DNA of 64,000 bases. Source: Catenulispora acidiphila DSM 44928 (GTDB lineage: Bacteria > Actinomycetota > Actinomycetes > Streptomycetales > Catenulisporaceae). The notes under the pieces are model-generated. The model did not search any database. It saw nothing but the letters and a program-made list of their open reading frames with translations, and was not told the origin of the DNA. The stretch lies in assembly GCF_000024025.1 (NCBI RefSeq), contig NC_013131.1, positions 9,590,229-9,654,228 of the forward strand, in the 5' to 3' direction. The position numbers and the translations under genes were made by a program. Shown piece after piece: positions 54,864-64,000 of this stretch (its first letter is position 1; the number at the start of each line of letters is the position of its first letter).

Positions 54864-56795
54864 TCACTGGGTGTAGTACCAGAACTCAGGCTCGAAGCCC
54901 TGGAACGCGTCCTGACCGGAGTCGTGGAAGTTCTTCGCCACGGCGAACGGCCAGATGTCGTTGTTCATGAAGATCAGCGGCAGGGAGATGCTGGAGGCGT
55001 AGGCCTCGTAGTCGTACCAGGCCTGCGGGTCGCTGCTCTTGATGGTCTTGGCCACCGCGGCGTCGAACTTCGGGTCGGAGAACCCGAAGATGTTCGAGCC
55101 GGCGCCGGTGGTCAGCAGCGAGTCCGCGGTCGGGTTCAGCGAGAACACCCAGCCGCCGTAAAGAATCGCGTCCCACTGGCAGCCCGCCGGGGTGCTGGGG
55201 TCGCAGCCGACCAGCTCGCCGCCCAGGGTGTTCTGGGTCTTGGTGGTCAGGGTGATCCCGATGCCGGACTGGGCCGCGGTCTGCTTGTAGGAGGCCAGCA
55301 TGGTGTCCATGGCCGAGTGCGCCGAGGGGTACTCCAGCGTGAACTCCGCCTTGTCGCCGGCGTTGATGCCCGCGCCGCACTGGTTGTCACCGGTACCGGG
55401 GGTCTTGCAGGTGGCCGGGGTGGTCGACAGATCCCAGCCGTGCGCCTGCATCAGCGACTTGGCCTCGGTCGGGTTGAAGGTCGCCGCGGCGGCCTTGGCG
55501 GCCGGGGACAGAACGTTGCCGTCGGGGTAGCCGGGCACGATGCCGGTGGTCGGGTAGCCCCACCCCTTGTACGGGCCCTTGATGGCGCCGGTCTGGTCCA
55601 TGTCGTCCTGCAGCGCCTTGGTGAAGTACGGCTGCTTGAACAGGTTCCCGTGGTTCTTGGAGCCGAAGTTCACCTGGTAGTAGCCGATCGAGTCCAGCAG
55701 CGGACCCTTCTCGACGTCGTACCCGGCCGAGAGCAGCGGGTTGCCCGCCTGCAGGTTGTCACCGTTGTACTGCGGGGAGTCGGCGTTCGGGAACACGCCG
55801 ATCTGCAGCGAGTTCGCGGCGGTCGAGCCGGCCTTCAGGGCCGTCCACTCCGCGTCCTGGCTCTGGAACGGCACGAAGTCGACCTCGTCCAGGACCGGCT
55901 TGTGCTCGCCGGTGAACTTGGTGTTCGGCACGATGGAGAACCCGCCGGAGGTGGCGTTGAAGTCCTTCAGAACCCACGGGCCGTCGACGATCTTCCACAG
56001 CGGGTTGCTGGCGAAAGTCTTGACGTCCTTGCCGGCCGCGTTCATGTACTTCCAGACCGCGTCGCAGTCGGCCTGCAGGGTCGGGGAGGTCAGGGTGTCC
56101 GTCGAACACTTGCCCTTGGTCCCGTTGCCGTCGGTGACGTCCCAGGCCAGCGGCATCGGCGTGACCGTCTGCAGGGCGTTGCCGACGATGTAGTTCTGGT
56201 TGTACTGCTGGTCGAACGTGATGCTGATGCTGGAGTCGCTGACCGTCGTGGACTTGACGTTGTCCGGCAGGTAGTTGACCGCCGCGGCCGCGTTCGGCGG
56301 GCTGTAGTAGCCCGAGTTCTTCTCCTCGGCCTTCATCATGTTCAGCCAGAACTGGACGTCCTGGCCGGTGACCTTCTCGCCGTTGCTCCAGTTCCAGGTC
56401 GACTTCAGCGGAACCGTGATGGTCAGGCCGTCCGCGCTCCAGGTCGGCTTCTCCGCCGGACCCATGTCGTAGTTGACCGCGAGCTTGTCGTTGAGGCCGA
56501 CGAAATACAGCGGGCGGTAGAAGTAGTACTGGAACTGGCCCGCGTTCTGAGTGCTCAGCTGCTCGCTGCTCATGAACGGCCAGATCGCGTCCGGGCTCGA
56601 GCCGGCCGGCCACTCCGCGACGTGTGCGACGCCGCCCTGCTTGGCCGGTGCAGACGAGCTGCTGGCCGACGTGACCGGGTTCGTCGCGCCGTTGCCGTTG
56701 GAGCTCTTCTTCGAGCTCCCACACGCGGCGGCGGACGCGAGGACAGCGAGCACACCCGCTATCGCCACGATTTTTCGGGTATTTCTGACGGCCAT
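54864..56795 (-). CDS. Peptide ABC transporter substrate-binding lipoprotein (second system)
   Basis: A 643-residue exported lipoprotein. The signal peptide ends in lipobox SAAAC (Cys ~25), followed by an Asn/Ser/Lys-rich spacer. The family-5 fold shows in WSADGLTITVPLKSTWNWSN, GEKVTGQDVQFWLNMMKA, and QWDAILYGGWVFSLNPT near the end. Several Cys pairs in the ectodomain (KGKCSTDTLTSPTLQADCD, TPGTGDNQC, VGCDPSTPAGC) suggest disulfides. ATG 56795 follows GGAGGG by 6 bp; the TTG directly before it is rejected. First gene of the operon, so probably the most abundant product. Confidence 0.9.
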   Translation of the reverse strand: MAVRNTRKIVAIAGVLAVLASAAACGSSKKSSNGNGATNPVTSASSSSAPAKQGGVAHVAEWPAGSSPDAIWPFMSSEQLSTQNAGQFQYYFYRPLYFVGLNDKLAVNYDMGPAEKPTWSADGLTITVPLKSTWNWSNGEKVTGQDVQFWLNMMKAEEKNSGYYSPPNAAAAVNYLPDNVKSTTVSDSSISITFDQQYNQNYIVGNALQTVTPMPLAWDVTDGNGTKGKCSTDTLTSPTLQADCDAVWKYMNAAGKDVKTFASNPLWKIVDGPWVLKDFNATSGGFSIVPNTKFTGEHKPVLDEVDFVPFQSQDAEWTALKAGSTAANSLQIGVFPNADSPQYNGDNLQAGNPLLSAGYDVEKGPLLDSIGYYQVNFGSKNHGNLFKQPYFTKALQDDMDQTGAIKGPYKGWGYPTTGIVPGYPDGNVLSPAAKAAAATFNPTEAKSLMQAHGWDLSTTPATCKTPGTGDNQCGAGINAGDKAEFTLEYPSAHSAMDTMLASYKQTAAQSGIGITLTTKTQNTLGGELVGCDPSTPAGCQWDAILYGGWVFSLNPTADSLLTTGAGSNIFGFSDPKFDAAVAKTIKSSDPQAWYDYEAYASSISLPLIFMNNDIWPFAVAKNFHDSGQDAFQGFEPEFWYYTQ

Positions 56796-57254
56796 CAAGA
56801 GCCCTCCCCTTCGACGGAGCCGGCTCGGTGTGTGGATCCGGGCCGGTCGCGGTTGTGAGCGCAGCCGACAGCACGCGGAAGGACTGGCAGTGGCGCCGAG
56901 GGTGGCTCACGACCACTCCTGCATACAGTGGCCCAACATAGGGGGAAAAGCGATCACGGATCGGCAACAAAATCGATGTCAAATGACCTACGGACCTGCT
57001 AGAGGCACCCGATCCGGGAATTCGGCAAGATCACTGAAGAAGGCGGAAAGATCTTGGAATCTCAAGATCTTTTATCTGTTGTCGCAGGTAAACCGGGGGT
57101 GTGATCGCGGCGTTGGATATCCACCTGTTGCTGGTGCGGGAAGCCCGCCGTAAAAGTATACGAACCCCCGCATCCTATCCACCGGGGTCAGGCAAGGGTC
57201 CGGCAAGGGATGAGGGGGTTCGAGGCAGGGTGCGCTCCGAAGCGGGAGGCTTTC
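56796..57254. other. 459-bp intergenic region with an AT-rich stem-loop
   Basis: No gene is seen. AAAGATCTTG (57047-57056) and CAAGATCTTT (57063-57072) form a perfect 10-bp dyad with a 6-base centre, in an AT-rich patch (about 56930-57110) unlike the rest of the window. It is a candidate operator or upstream control site for the peptide operon starting at 56795; the T run after it lies on the plus strand only. Confidence 0.5.
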
Positions 57255-58226
57255 CTAAAGCATGCGCGCGGCCTCCACGGCCCAGTACGTCAGCACCGAA
57301 GTGGCGCCCGCCCGGCGCACCGAGGTCAGCGTCTCCAGGATGGTCCGCTCCCGGTCCAGCCAGCCCGCGGCGGCCGCGGCCTCGACCATCGCGTACTCGC
57401 CGGAGACCTGGTAGGCGGCTACCGGAACCTCGGAGATGTCCGCGACCTGGCGGACGATGTCCAGATAGGACAGCGCGGGCTTGACCATGACCATGTCCGC
57501 GCCCTCCTCGATGTCGAGGCGGACTTCCCGCAGGGATTCGCGGGCATTGGCCGGGTCCTGCTGATAAGTGCGCCGGTCGCCCTCCAGGCTGGACTCGACG
57601 GCCTCACGGAAGGGACCGAAGAAGGCGCTCGCGTATTTCGCGGAATAGGCGAGTATGGCGGTGTCCTGAAAGCCCGATTCGTCCAGAGCGCGGCGGATTA
57701 CGGCTACCTGCCCGTCCATCATCCCGCTCGGACCGACCATATGCGCGCCGGCCGCGGCCTGGCGGACGGCCATTTCCGCATAGCGCTCCAAGGTGGCGTC
57801 ATTGTCGACGGTGCCGTCTTCCCGGATGACTCCGCAATGTCCGTGATCGGTGAATTCATCCAGGCACAGATCCGACATGACGACGATGCGGTCGCCGACC
57901 TCGTCGCGGACTTCGGCCAGGGTCCGCTGCAGGATTCCGTCGGGGTCGGTGCCGGTCGTGCCGCGCGCGTCCTTCTCCGCCGGGACGGCGAACAGCATGA
58001 TGCCGCCGAGCCCTTCGGCGACCGCCTCGGCCGCGGCCTTCCGCACCGACGCCAGCGTGTGCTGCAGGACCCCGGGCATCGAGGTGATCGGCGCCGGCTC
58101 GGTGATCGTCTCCTTGACGAACAGCGGCAGGATGAAGTCGGCCGGGTGCAGACGGGTCTCGGCGGCGAGCCGGCGCATGGCCGGGGTGGTGCGCAGGCGG
58201 CGGGGGCGGTCCAGCGGGAAGCTCAT
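57255..58226 (-). CDS. hemB: Delta-aminolevulinic acid dehydratase (porphobilinogen synthase)
   Basis: A 323-residue cytoplasmic enzyme that joins two 5-aminolevulinate molecules into porphobilinogen. The active-site lysines are Lys197 ([16 protein letters not shown]) and the Schiff-base Lys249 ([13 protein letters not shown]). The metal region reads [14 protein letters not shown] (119-132): Asp at positions where zinc enzymes have Cys, indicating the magnesium-type class. ATG 58226 was chosen by family length; the frame is open to 58331. No clear ribosome-binding site precedes it. It is the last gene of the haem block, 167 bp after the DUF5709 gene. Confidence 0.95.
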   Translation of the reverse strand: MSFPLDRPRRLRTTPAMRRLAAETRLHPADFILPLFVKETITEPAPITSMPGVLQHTLASVRKAAAEAVAEGLGGIMLFAVPAEKDARGTTGTDPDGILQRTLAEVRDEVGDRIVVMSDLCLDEFTDHGHCGVIREDGTVDNDATLERYAEMAVRQAAAGAHMVGPSGMMDGQVAVIRRALDESGFQDTAILAYSAKYASAFFGPFREAVESSLEGDRRTYQQDPANARESLREVRLDIEEGADMVMVKPALSYLDIVRQVADISEVPVAAYQVSGEYAMVEAAAAAGWLDRERTILETLTSVRRAGATSVLTYWAVEAARML

Positions 58227-58393
58227 ACATTTGAGGGTACTCGCGGTTTTTCGCCCGCGAGACGCCCCCGCGTGTTCCGTGCGCGACGCTGCGGCCGCCG
58301 CCACCGGCCGTCGGCGAGGGATGCAAACCACCGGAGAACAGCGAAGGAGATGGAACGGCGAGGAAGGCGAGGGAGGTGGGGCAGGGAAGGAGT

Positions 58394-58852
58394 TCAGTCG
58401 ACGGCGTCGTCGTATTCCTCGTCCAGTTCCTCATCGTCCACGACGTGCATCGCCGCCTCCTCCGCGGAGGCCGCGCCGCCGTCGATGCCGACGTCCTGCG
58501 CCGACAGATCGGCGTTGCCGCCGGAGTGCGAGCCCTCGTCGGGCGCCATCAGCCGGCCGGAACGCCGTCCGCCGACCTGGTCGCCCAGCAGCTCGCCGTC
58601 GCCGCCGGCGTAGTCGCCGAGGCCGTCCCAGTCCTCCGGGAGGTCCTCGTCGTCCGGCACCTCCTCGGCGAGGCGCTCGTCCATGGTCTCCGGATCGCGC
58701 AGCGCCCTCGGGCGCTCCGGCGGGGAGTACCCGGTGTCCAGTTCGTCCGGGCCCGAAATCAACGTGTCGGCGCCGTCCAGCTGCTCCAGCGGGTCCTGGG
58801 CGTCCGGATCCGGCTGCGGCAGGTAGACGTCGTCCGCGAAGCCACTGCTCAT
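58394..58852 (-). CDS. DUF5709 family acidic protein
   Basis: A 152-residue, highly acidic, probably disordered protein. It ends in the recognisable block [37 protein letters not shown] and an Asp/Glu-rich tail, matching actinobacterial DUF5709. Short DE-P motifs fill the rest ([35 protein letters not shown]). It is inserted between hemD and hemB on the same strand. Function unknown. Confidence 0.8.
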   Translation of the reverse strand: MSSGFADDVYLPQPDPDAQDPLEQLDGADTLISGPDELDTGYSPPERPRALRDPETMDERLAEEVPDDEDLPEDWDGLGDYAGGDGELLGDQVGGRRSGRLMAPDEGSHSGGNADLSAQDVGIDGGAASAEEAAMHVVDDEELDEEYDDAVD

Positions 58853-58944
58853 AGGGACTACCTGACCACTTCCGTCCCACGGGCGCAACTCATTGCCGGT
58901 TAACCTGCCGGTTCCGTGCGGCCGGCGTCGGCTCGCCGAGGACC

Positions 58945-60729
58945 TCAGCGCGCGGAGCGCCGCCGTCCGCCGGGCCGGCGCTCGGAGGGCCGGTAGAGCG
59001 GCTCGCCCGCGGACAGCGCGGACAGCCGGCGCGACTCGCCGAACGCCGCCAGCGCGTCGGCCAGCGCCGTCACCGACGCCGAGGGCGCCATGACGTCCAC
59101 GCGCAGTCCGTGCTCCTCGGCGGTCTTCGCGGTCTGCGGGCCGATGCAGGCGATCACGGTCGCCGCGTGCGGCTTGCCGGCGATGCCGACCAGGTTGCGG
59201 ACCGTGGAGGAGGAGGTGAACAGGACCGCGTCGAAGCCGCCGCCCTTGATCGCCTCGCGGACCTCGGCCGGCGGCGGCGCTGCGCGCACCGTCCGGTAGG
59301 CGGTCACGTCGTCGACCTCCCAGCCCAGCTCGATCAGGCCGGCGATGAGGGTGTCGGTGGCGATGTCCGCCCGGGGCAGGAAGACCCGCTCGATCGGGTC
59401 GAAGACCGGGTCGTAGGCCGGGAAGTCCTCCAGGAGCCCGGCCGCCGACTGCTCGCCGGAGGGCACCAGGTCCGGCTGCACGCCGAAGGCGACCAGCGCC
59501 GCCGCCGTCTGCTCGCCGACCGCCGCGACCTTTATCCCGGCGAACGCGCGGGCGTCCAGGCCGTACTCCTCGAACTTCTCGCGGATCGCCTTCACAGCGT
59601 TCTGCGACGTGAACGCGACCCACTCGTAGCGGCCGGTCACCAGACCCTTGACCGCGCGCTCCATCTGCTGCGGGGTGCGCGGCGGCTCCACGGCGATGGT
59701 CGGCACCTCGTGCGAGACCGCGCCGTAGGTGCGCAGCCGGTGCGAGAGCCCTTCGGCCTGCTCCTTGGTGCGCGGCACCAGGACCTTCCAGCCGAACAGC
59801 GGCTTGGTCTCATACCAGGACAGCGCGGCCCGGTCGGCGACGGCGGCGCCGACCACCACGACCACCTCGCCGCCGGCCGCGATCAGCGCGGAGGCCTCGA
59901 TCGCGACCCGGGCCAGGGTGGAGGCCACGGTGCGCTGGGTGGTCATCGAGCCGTCGGCGGTCACCGCGACCGGGGTGGTCGCCTTGGCCAGGCCGGTCGC
60001 CTGCAGCGCGGCCGCGGCCGCCTCCAGCAGGTGCGCCGGGCCCACCATGACCAGCGTCTCGTGCGTGCCGAGCGGTCCGGCGCCGGGCTTGCCGGCGGAG
60101 TCCGCGACGTCGGCCAGCGAGCGGATGCGCACGCCGCCCTGGCCCGAGGAGCGGCCCAGCGAGATGCCGGCGTACAGCGGCACCGCGGTGGAGACCGCGA
60201 CGCCCGGGACGATCTCGTAGACCACGCCGGCCTTGGCGCACAGCGCGGCCTCGGCCGCCACCACGCCGGACAGGCCCGGGTCCCCGGAGGTCAGCCGCAC
60301 CACGCGGCGGCCGGCGGCCACCTCGGAGAGCAGGTTCTTCATCCGCGAGGCCGGGGTCAGCGAGACGGTCGCGTCTCCCAGCTCCCCCAGCTCGCCGCGC
60401 TCGTTCTCCACCACCGGCACCAGCGTGGCGTCCGGGTTCAGGTGAGTGCTGAGCCGCTCCAGCAGGCCGGCCTCGGCGGCGATCACGTCGGCGCCGGCCA
60501 GCAGCGCCACGGCGCGCAGGGTCAGCAGCTCCGGATCACCGGGACCGGCGCCGACGAAGGCGAGCAACGCCGTCGTCGCGCAGGAATCGAGCGCAGAGGC
60601 CGAACCTCGCTGAGTAGTCGTCACCATGCCTGCCTCACCCCCACCGTCCGTCTTGTCATCTTGCGCGGAAACCCCGCGGACGCCGCCGGCGCCCTCCAGG
60701 ACCTCCAGGACCTTCACCATCTCCGTCAC
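58945..60729 (-). CDS. hemD: Fused uroporphyrinogen-III C-methyltransferase-like / uroporphyrinogen-III synthase
   Basis: A 594-residue two-domain enzyme. The N-terminal half (~52-300) is SUMT/CobA-like: FVGAGPGDPELLTLRAV, VVRLTSGDPGLSG, VYEIVPGVAVSTAVP and TLVMVGPAHLLE. The GDP loop differs from active SUMT (GDPFVFGRG), so methylation is uncertain. The C-terminal half (~305-575) is HemD: VLVPRTKEQAEGLSHRL, WVAFTSQNAVKAI, KVAAVGEQTAAAL, and AVLFTSSSTVRNL. It closes the linear tetrapyrrole from HemC into uroporphyrinogen III. The GTG at 60729 overlaps the hemC stop (GTGA); a later start at the ATG at 60627 is also possible, since the first ~34 residues are unlike the family. Confidence 0.9.
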   Translation of the reverse strand: MTEMVKVLEVLEGAGGVRGVSAQDDKTDGGGEAGMVTTTQRGSASALDSCATTALLAFVGAGPGDPELLTLRAVALLAGADVIAAEAGLLERLSTHLNPDATLVPVVENERGELGELGDATVSLTPASRMKNLLSEVAAGRRVVRLTSGDPGLSGVVAAEAALCAKAGVVYEIVPGVAVSTAVPLYAGISLGRSSGQGGVRIRSLADVADSAGKPGAGPLGTHETLVMVGPAHLLEAAAAALQATGLAKATTPVAVTADGSMTTQRTVASTLARVAIEASALIAAGGEVVVVVGAAVADRAALSWYETKPLFGWKVLVPRTKEQAEGLSHRLRTYGAVSHEVPTIAVEPPRTPQQMERAVKGLVTGRYEWVAFTSQNAVKAIREKFEEYGLDARAFAGIKVAAVGEQTAAALVAFGVQPDLVPSGEQSAAGLLEDFPAYDPVFDPIERVFLPRADIATDTLIAGLIELGWEVDDVTAYRTVRAAPPPAEVREAIKGGGFDAVLFTSSSTVRNLVGIAGKPHAATVIACIGPQTAKTAEEHGLRVDVMAPSASVTALADALAAFGESRRLSALSAGEPLYRPSERRPGGRRRSAR

Positions 60730-61679
60730 GCGCCGGCCTCCATCAGCTCGGCGGCGCCGTCGGCGAGCAGCGCCTGGGCCACCCGCCGTCCCAGAGCCTC
60801 GGGCTCGGAGACCGCGCCCGCGTGGGAAAGCCGCAGGCCGCGGGACCCGCTGACGGTAGCAACCACCCCGGTCAACGACAAAACGTTGTCATCCAAGGCG
60901 ATCGCGTGGCCACCCACCGGAGCCGAACACCCGGCCTCCAGCACCGCCAGCATCGTGCGCTCGGCGACCACCGCGGCCCGGGTGAGCGGGGAATCCAGCA
61001 CCGCGAGCAGCTCGGCGAGCTCCGGGTCCTTGCACTCCACGGCCAGCGCGCCCTGTCCCGGCGAGGGCAGGATCACATCGGGTCCGAAGACCTCCGTGGC
61101 CTCCTCGGCACGGCCGAGGCGCTGCAGTCCGGCCAGCGCCACCACGACCGCGTCCAGATCGCCGGAGCGCACGTGGTTCACGCGGGTGTCGACGTTGCCG
61201 CGGATCGGCACGATCTCCAGATCCGGGCGGATCATCTTCAGCAGCGCCATCCGCCGCGCCGCGCCGGTCCCGACCTTCGCCCCGGCCGGCAGGTCGGCCA
61301 GTTTCAGGCCGTCCCGGGCCACCAGCGCGTCGTTCACGGCCGCGCGCTCGGTGATCGCCGCCAGGTGCAGCCCCTCGGGCGCCGCGGTCGGCAGGTCCTT
61401 CAGCGAGTGCACCGCGAAGTCGACGTCGCCGGCGTAGATCGCCTCTCGCAGAGCGTTGACGAACACGCCGGTCCCGCCGATGACGGACAGCGCCTCGCGC
61501 GAGGTGTCGCCGTACGTGGTCACGTGGACCAGCTCCACAGCCCGCCCGGTGGCCGCGGTCAACGCCTCGGCGACCATCCCGGACTGCGCCAGGGCCAGGG
61601 TGCTGGCCCGGGTGCCCAGCCTCAGGGCCCGCTCAGGGCCTGGCGCGGGCGAGCCTTCGTCGGCCGGACTCCCGCTCAT
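60726..61679 (-). CDS. hemC: Porphobilinogen deaminase (hydroxymethylbilane synthase)
   Basis: A 317-residue cytoplasmic enzyme that polymerises four porphobilinogens into hydroxymethylbilane. Domain 1 starts LRLGTRASTLALAQ and contains HSLKDLPT (~91-98) with the catalytic Asp. Domain 2 holds RRMALLKMIRPDL and IVPIRGNVDTRV. The dipyrromethane cofactor is bound by Cys251 in LEAGCSAPVGG. It overlaps hemA upstream (ATGA) and hemD downstream (GTGA), forming one operon. Confidence 0.96.
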   Translation of the reverse strand: MSGSPADEGSPAPGPERALRLGTRASTLALAQSGMVAEALTAATGRAVELVHVTTYGDTSREALSVIGGTGVFVNALREAIYAGDVDFAVHSLKDLPTAAPEGLHLAAITERAAVNDALVARDGLKLADLPAGAKVGTGAARRMALLKMIRPDLEIVPIRGNVDTRVNHVRSGDLDAVVVALAGLQRLGRAEEATEVFGPDVILPSPGQGALAVECKDPELAELLAVLDSPLTRAAVVAERTMLAVLEAGCSAPVGGHAIALDDNVLSLTGVVATVSGSRGLRLSHAGAVSEPEALGRRVAQALLADGAAELMEAGA

Positions 61680-62998
61680 GCTGACACCTCATTCGTCGTG
61701 CCCGCGGCGTTCGCCGCGCTGACGGCCTCCACCGAGGCCGGATCGAGGCCGAAGAGCTCACGCAGCGCCTCGGCGTAGGAGGACCCGCCGGGCGCGCCGG
61801 CGAGTTGTTTCACGCGCACGGTCGGCACGTGGAGAAGCTTGTCGACCACGCGGCGCACGGTCTGCTCGACCTCGGCGCGGTCCTTGTCGCCGAGCCCGGG
61901 GGTCTTGCCCCGCAGCCGCTCCAGTTCGGCGCGGACGACGTCGGCGGCCATCACCCGCAGGGCGGCGACGGTCGGCGCGACGGCCTCCGCGCGCTGGGCG
62001 GAGGCGTAGGCCTCGACCTCGCCGAGCACCAGGTCGCGGACCGCGCCTATCTCCTGGGCGGCGCCGGCGGCCTGCGCGCTGCCGTCCTGGGCGACCCGTT
62101 CCAGGTCCACGACGTGCACGCCGGCCAGCTCCCGGACCGCCGGGTCGACGTCGCGCGGCAGCGCCAGGTCGACCAGCGCCACCGGGCGGCCGGGCGCGGA
62201 ACGCTCCAGCATGTCGCCGGTGATCACGTACCCCGGCGCGCCGGTGCAGGCGACCACCAGGTCGACCTCGGCGAGCGCCGGCGCGATCTGGGCCATCGGC
62301 ACGGCGACGCCGCCGTACTGCGCCGCCAGATGCTCGGCCCTCTCGTGCGTGCGATTCGCCACGACCATATGACGGACGCCGGCCCGATTCAGTGACGCGG
62401 CCGCCAAAGCGGCCATGGAACCGGCGCCGATGATCAGGACCCGCAGATCGTCCGGGCCCTCGACGCCGAGCGCCGCGTACGCGGCCTCCAGCGCCACCGA
62501 CACCACCGACTGTCCGGCCCGGTCCAGGCCGGTCTCGCTGTGCGCGCGCTTGCCGACGCGCAGCGCCTGCTGCATCGCGTCGTTCAGCGCGCGCCCGGCG
62601 GTGCCGTGCTCCTGGGCGGTGGCCAGGGCGGTGCGGATCTGGCCGAGGATCTGCGGCTCGCCGACCACCATGGAGTCCAGGCCGCAGGCGACGGTGAACA
62701 GGTGCTGCACCGCGCGGCCGTCGTAGTGCACGTACAAGTGCTGGGTCAGCTCCGCCGGCGCCACGCCGGTGTGCACCGACAGCAGCTCGGTGATCTCGGT
62801 CACCGCGGCGTGGAACTTCTCGACGCCGGCGTAGACCTCGATGCGGTTGCAGGTGGCCAGGGCCGCGGCCTCGTGCACGTTCGGGGACGCGGCGAGGTCG
62901 GCCAGGAGTTTTCCGGTGCGCTCGGTGCTCAGGGCCGCGCGCTCCAGAAGCGCGTGCGGTGCGGACCGGTGAGACAGTCCTACGGCTAGAAGGCTCAC
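61676..62998 (-). CDS. hemA: Glutamyl-tRNA reductase
   Basis: A 440-residue enzyme that reduces glutamyl-tRNA to glutamate-1-semialdehyde, the first committed step of the C5 haem route. Catalytic Cys50 lies in LATCNRIEVY. The substrate His is in VGEPQILGQIRTALATAQ-adjacent sequence, and NADPH binds at VLIIGAGSMAALAA (~184-197). The dimerisation helices fill the C-terminus, followed by a short extra tail. ATG overlaps the rex stop by 4 bp, so Rex and HemA are co-translated. Confidence 0.96.
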   Translation of the reverse strand: MSLLAVGLSHRSAPHALLERAALSTERTGKLLADLAASPNVHEAAALATCNRIEVYAGVEKFHAAVTEITELLSVHTGVAPAELTQHLYVHYDGRAVQHLFTVACGLDSMVVGEPQILGQIRTALATAQEHGTAGRALNDAMQQALRVGKRAHSETGLDRAGQSVVSVALEAAYAALGVEGPDDLRVLIIGAGSMAALAAASLNRAGVRHMVVANRTHERAEHLAAQYGGVAVPMAQIAPALAEVDLVVACTGAPGYVITGDMLERSAPGRPVALVDLALPRDVDPAVRELAGVHVVDLERVAQDGSAQAAGAAQEIGAVRDLVLGEVEAYASAQRAEAVAPTVAALRVMAADVVRAELERLRGKTPGLGDKDRAEVEQTVRRVVDKLLHVPTVRVKQLAGAPGGSSYAEALRELFGLDPASVEAVSAANAAGTTNEVSA

Positions 62999-63846
62999 GA
63001 GGGAATCCCGGTGTCGATCAAGGAGGAGTCGAGCTCTGAACGGTCGGGGGACGCCGCGGCCGGTCCGCCGGCGGTCTTCCCGCCGCCGTCGGGAGCCGCC
63101 GGGTCCGCCCCGGCCTGCGGCAGCGCGTGCCCGCCCTTGCGCTGCTCATGGAAGGCGAGGATCTGCAGCTCGATGGACAGGTCCACCTTGCGCACGTCCA
63201 CTCCCTCGGGCACGTTCAAGACCACCGGCGCGAAGTTCAGGATCGAGGTGATCCCGGCCGCGACCAGCCGGTCGGCGACGGGCTGGGCGGCGGGCGCGGG
63301 GGTGGAGATCACGAAGATCGAGATTCCAAGGCCGCGGATCGCCGATTCCAGTTCGTCCGCATGCCGGACGCGCACCCCGGCCACCACCGAGCCGGTGAGG
63401 GCGGGGTCGGCGTCGAACAGGGCCGCCACCCGGAAGCCGCGCGAGGCGAACCCTCCGTAGTTGGCCAGCGCGTGGCCCAGGTTGCCGATGCCGATGATGG
63501 CCACGGCCCAGTCCTGGGTCAGCCCGAGTTCCCGGGAGATCTGGTAGACGAGGAAGGAGACCTCATAGCCCACCCCGCGCGTCCCGTAGGAGCCGAGGTA
63601 GGAGAAGTCCTTGCGGAGTTTGGCGGAGTTGACGCCCGCGGAGGCTGCCAGCTCTTCGCTGGAGACGGTGATGATCCCGCGCTCCTGCATGCTGATCAGG
63701 GCCCGCAGGTAGACCGGGAGCCGCGCGACCGTGGCCTCCGGGATGCCCTGCCGGTGGGAACGCAGCGAGGATCCGTTTCCGGAACGGGAGTCCGGACCTG
63801 TGCCGCCCGACGCGTTGCTGCTCGTGCTGGCCACGCTGCTCCTCAT
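62995..63846 (-). CDS. rex: Redox-sensing transcriptional repressor Rex
   Basis: A 283-residue NADH/NAD+-sensing repressor. The winged-helix domain (~40-100) has IPEATVARLPVYLRAL, VSSEELAASAGVNSAKLRKD and the wing FSYLGSYGTRGVGYEV. The Rossmann domain has WAVAIIGIGNLGHALANY (~118-135) and closes with NVPEGVDVRKVDLSIELQIL and the domain-swap helix AFHEQRK. It has a Ser/Thr-rich N-terminal extension (~1-35) and a ~45-residue disordered C-terminal extension. ATG 63846 was chosen by family length; the frame is open to 63951. It heads the hem operon; no clear Rex site (TGTGA-N8-TCACA type) was found just upstream. Confidence 0.95.
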   Translation of the reverse strand: MRSSVASTSSNASGGTGPDSRSGNGSSLRSHRQGIPEATVARLPVYLRALISMQERGIITVSSEELAASAGVNSAKLRKDFSYLGSYGTRGVGYEVSFLVYQISRELGLTQDWAVAIIGIGNLGHALANYGGFASRGFRVAALFDADPALTGSVVAGVRVRHADELESAIRGLGISIFVISTPAPAAQPVADRLVAAGITSILNFAPVVLNVPEGVDVRKVDLSIELQILAFHEQRKGGHALPQAGADPAAPDGGGKTAGGPAAASPDRSELDSSLIDTGIPS

Positions 63847-64000
63847 CGCGCTCGCGCCCGGCGTTGCCGTCGTGCTGTGGTTCCAAGTGTCTGGCAGCTG
63901 TGAAGCTCGACGACCGCGCGGTCTCGGGCCCCCTCGGGGTGCCCTGGCCAAATATGCGGCCGCAGAGGCGTCCGCGCCGTGGTTGCGCGCTTGTTCCTCC

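Noticed and set aside
63847-63951. Rex operator upstream of rex/hemA
   Set aside because: Only a TTCACAG half-like sequence is visible; the expected inverted repeat is not.

Overview
The window is high-GC actinobacterial chromosome. Supporting signs are strong G/C bias at codon third positions, GTG starts, many 4-base ATGA/GTGA gene overlaps, a Rex-hemA-hemC-hemD-hemB haem block, SpoIIE/HATPase and large LuxR regulators, and DUF3052, DUF5709 and SCO6880-type families. The DUF1906 plus CWB2 surface protein and the very Gly/Thr-rich secreted proteins suggest a Catenulispora/Actinospica-like relative. That placement is inference; no rRNA or marker gene was available to test it.

Layout. (1) 1-8.2 kb: the 3' end of an MFS-MarR fusion that runs into a 106-bp tandem array, an F420-dependent oxidoreductase, a LuxR-like ATPase without its HTH domain, DUF3052, and an overlapping three-gene sugar/lipid-glycosylation unit (GT87-GT2 fusion, TIGR04282 protein, methyltransferase). 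(2) 8.3-13.2 kb: a two-component system, a secreted DUF1906-CWB2 protein, and a gene-free kilobase built around a ~210-bp inverted repeat. (3) 13.2-18.7 kb: a MacB/FtsX-type ABC exporter, an EmrB-type MFS pump and a SnoaL-like protein sharing a palindromic operator candidate. (4) 18.8-26.5 kb: a type IV secretion-like locus (lytic transglycosylase/NlpC, small membrane protein, VirB8/TcpC-like, VirB6/TrbL-like, SCO6880 family, VirB4-like ATPase) with no relaxase, coupling protein or integrase in view. (5) 26.5-36.7 kb: arginase family, double GNAT, aldo/keto reductase, a large LuxR regulator, a SpoIIE-HATPase protein that has lost phosphatase metal ligands, an XRE regulator and an ECF-like sigma factor. 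(6) 36.9-44.3 kb: a tightly overlapping Liv-type ABC operon that also encodes an anchored secreted protein and a small membrane protein, and ends in a 24/25-bp tandem array. (7) 44.7-56.8 kb: two peptide ABC transporter operons in tandem with permuted gene order, separated by a strong terminator. (8) 57.2-63.8 kb: the rex-hemA-hemC-hemD/cobA-DUF5709-hemB block, which makes tetrapyrroles under redox control.

Recurring themes. Secretion and the cell envelope dominate. Three large repeat structures (two arrays and one inverted repeat) all lie between convergent genes, and both arrays begin inside the last codons of the upstream gene and carry its stop codon. The best candidates for undescribed biology are the relaxase-less T4SS-like locus, the Liv operon with Gly/Thr-rich surface partners, the SpoIIE-type pseudophosphatase, and the stop-codon-anchored arrays.
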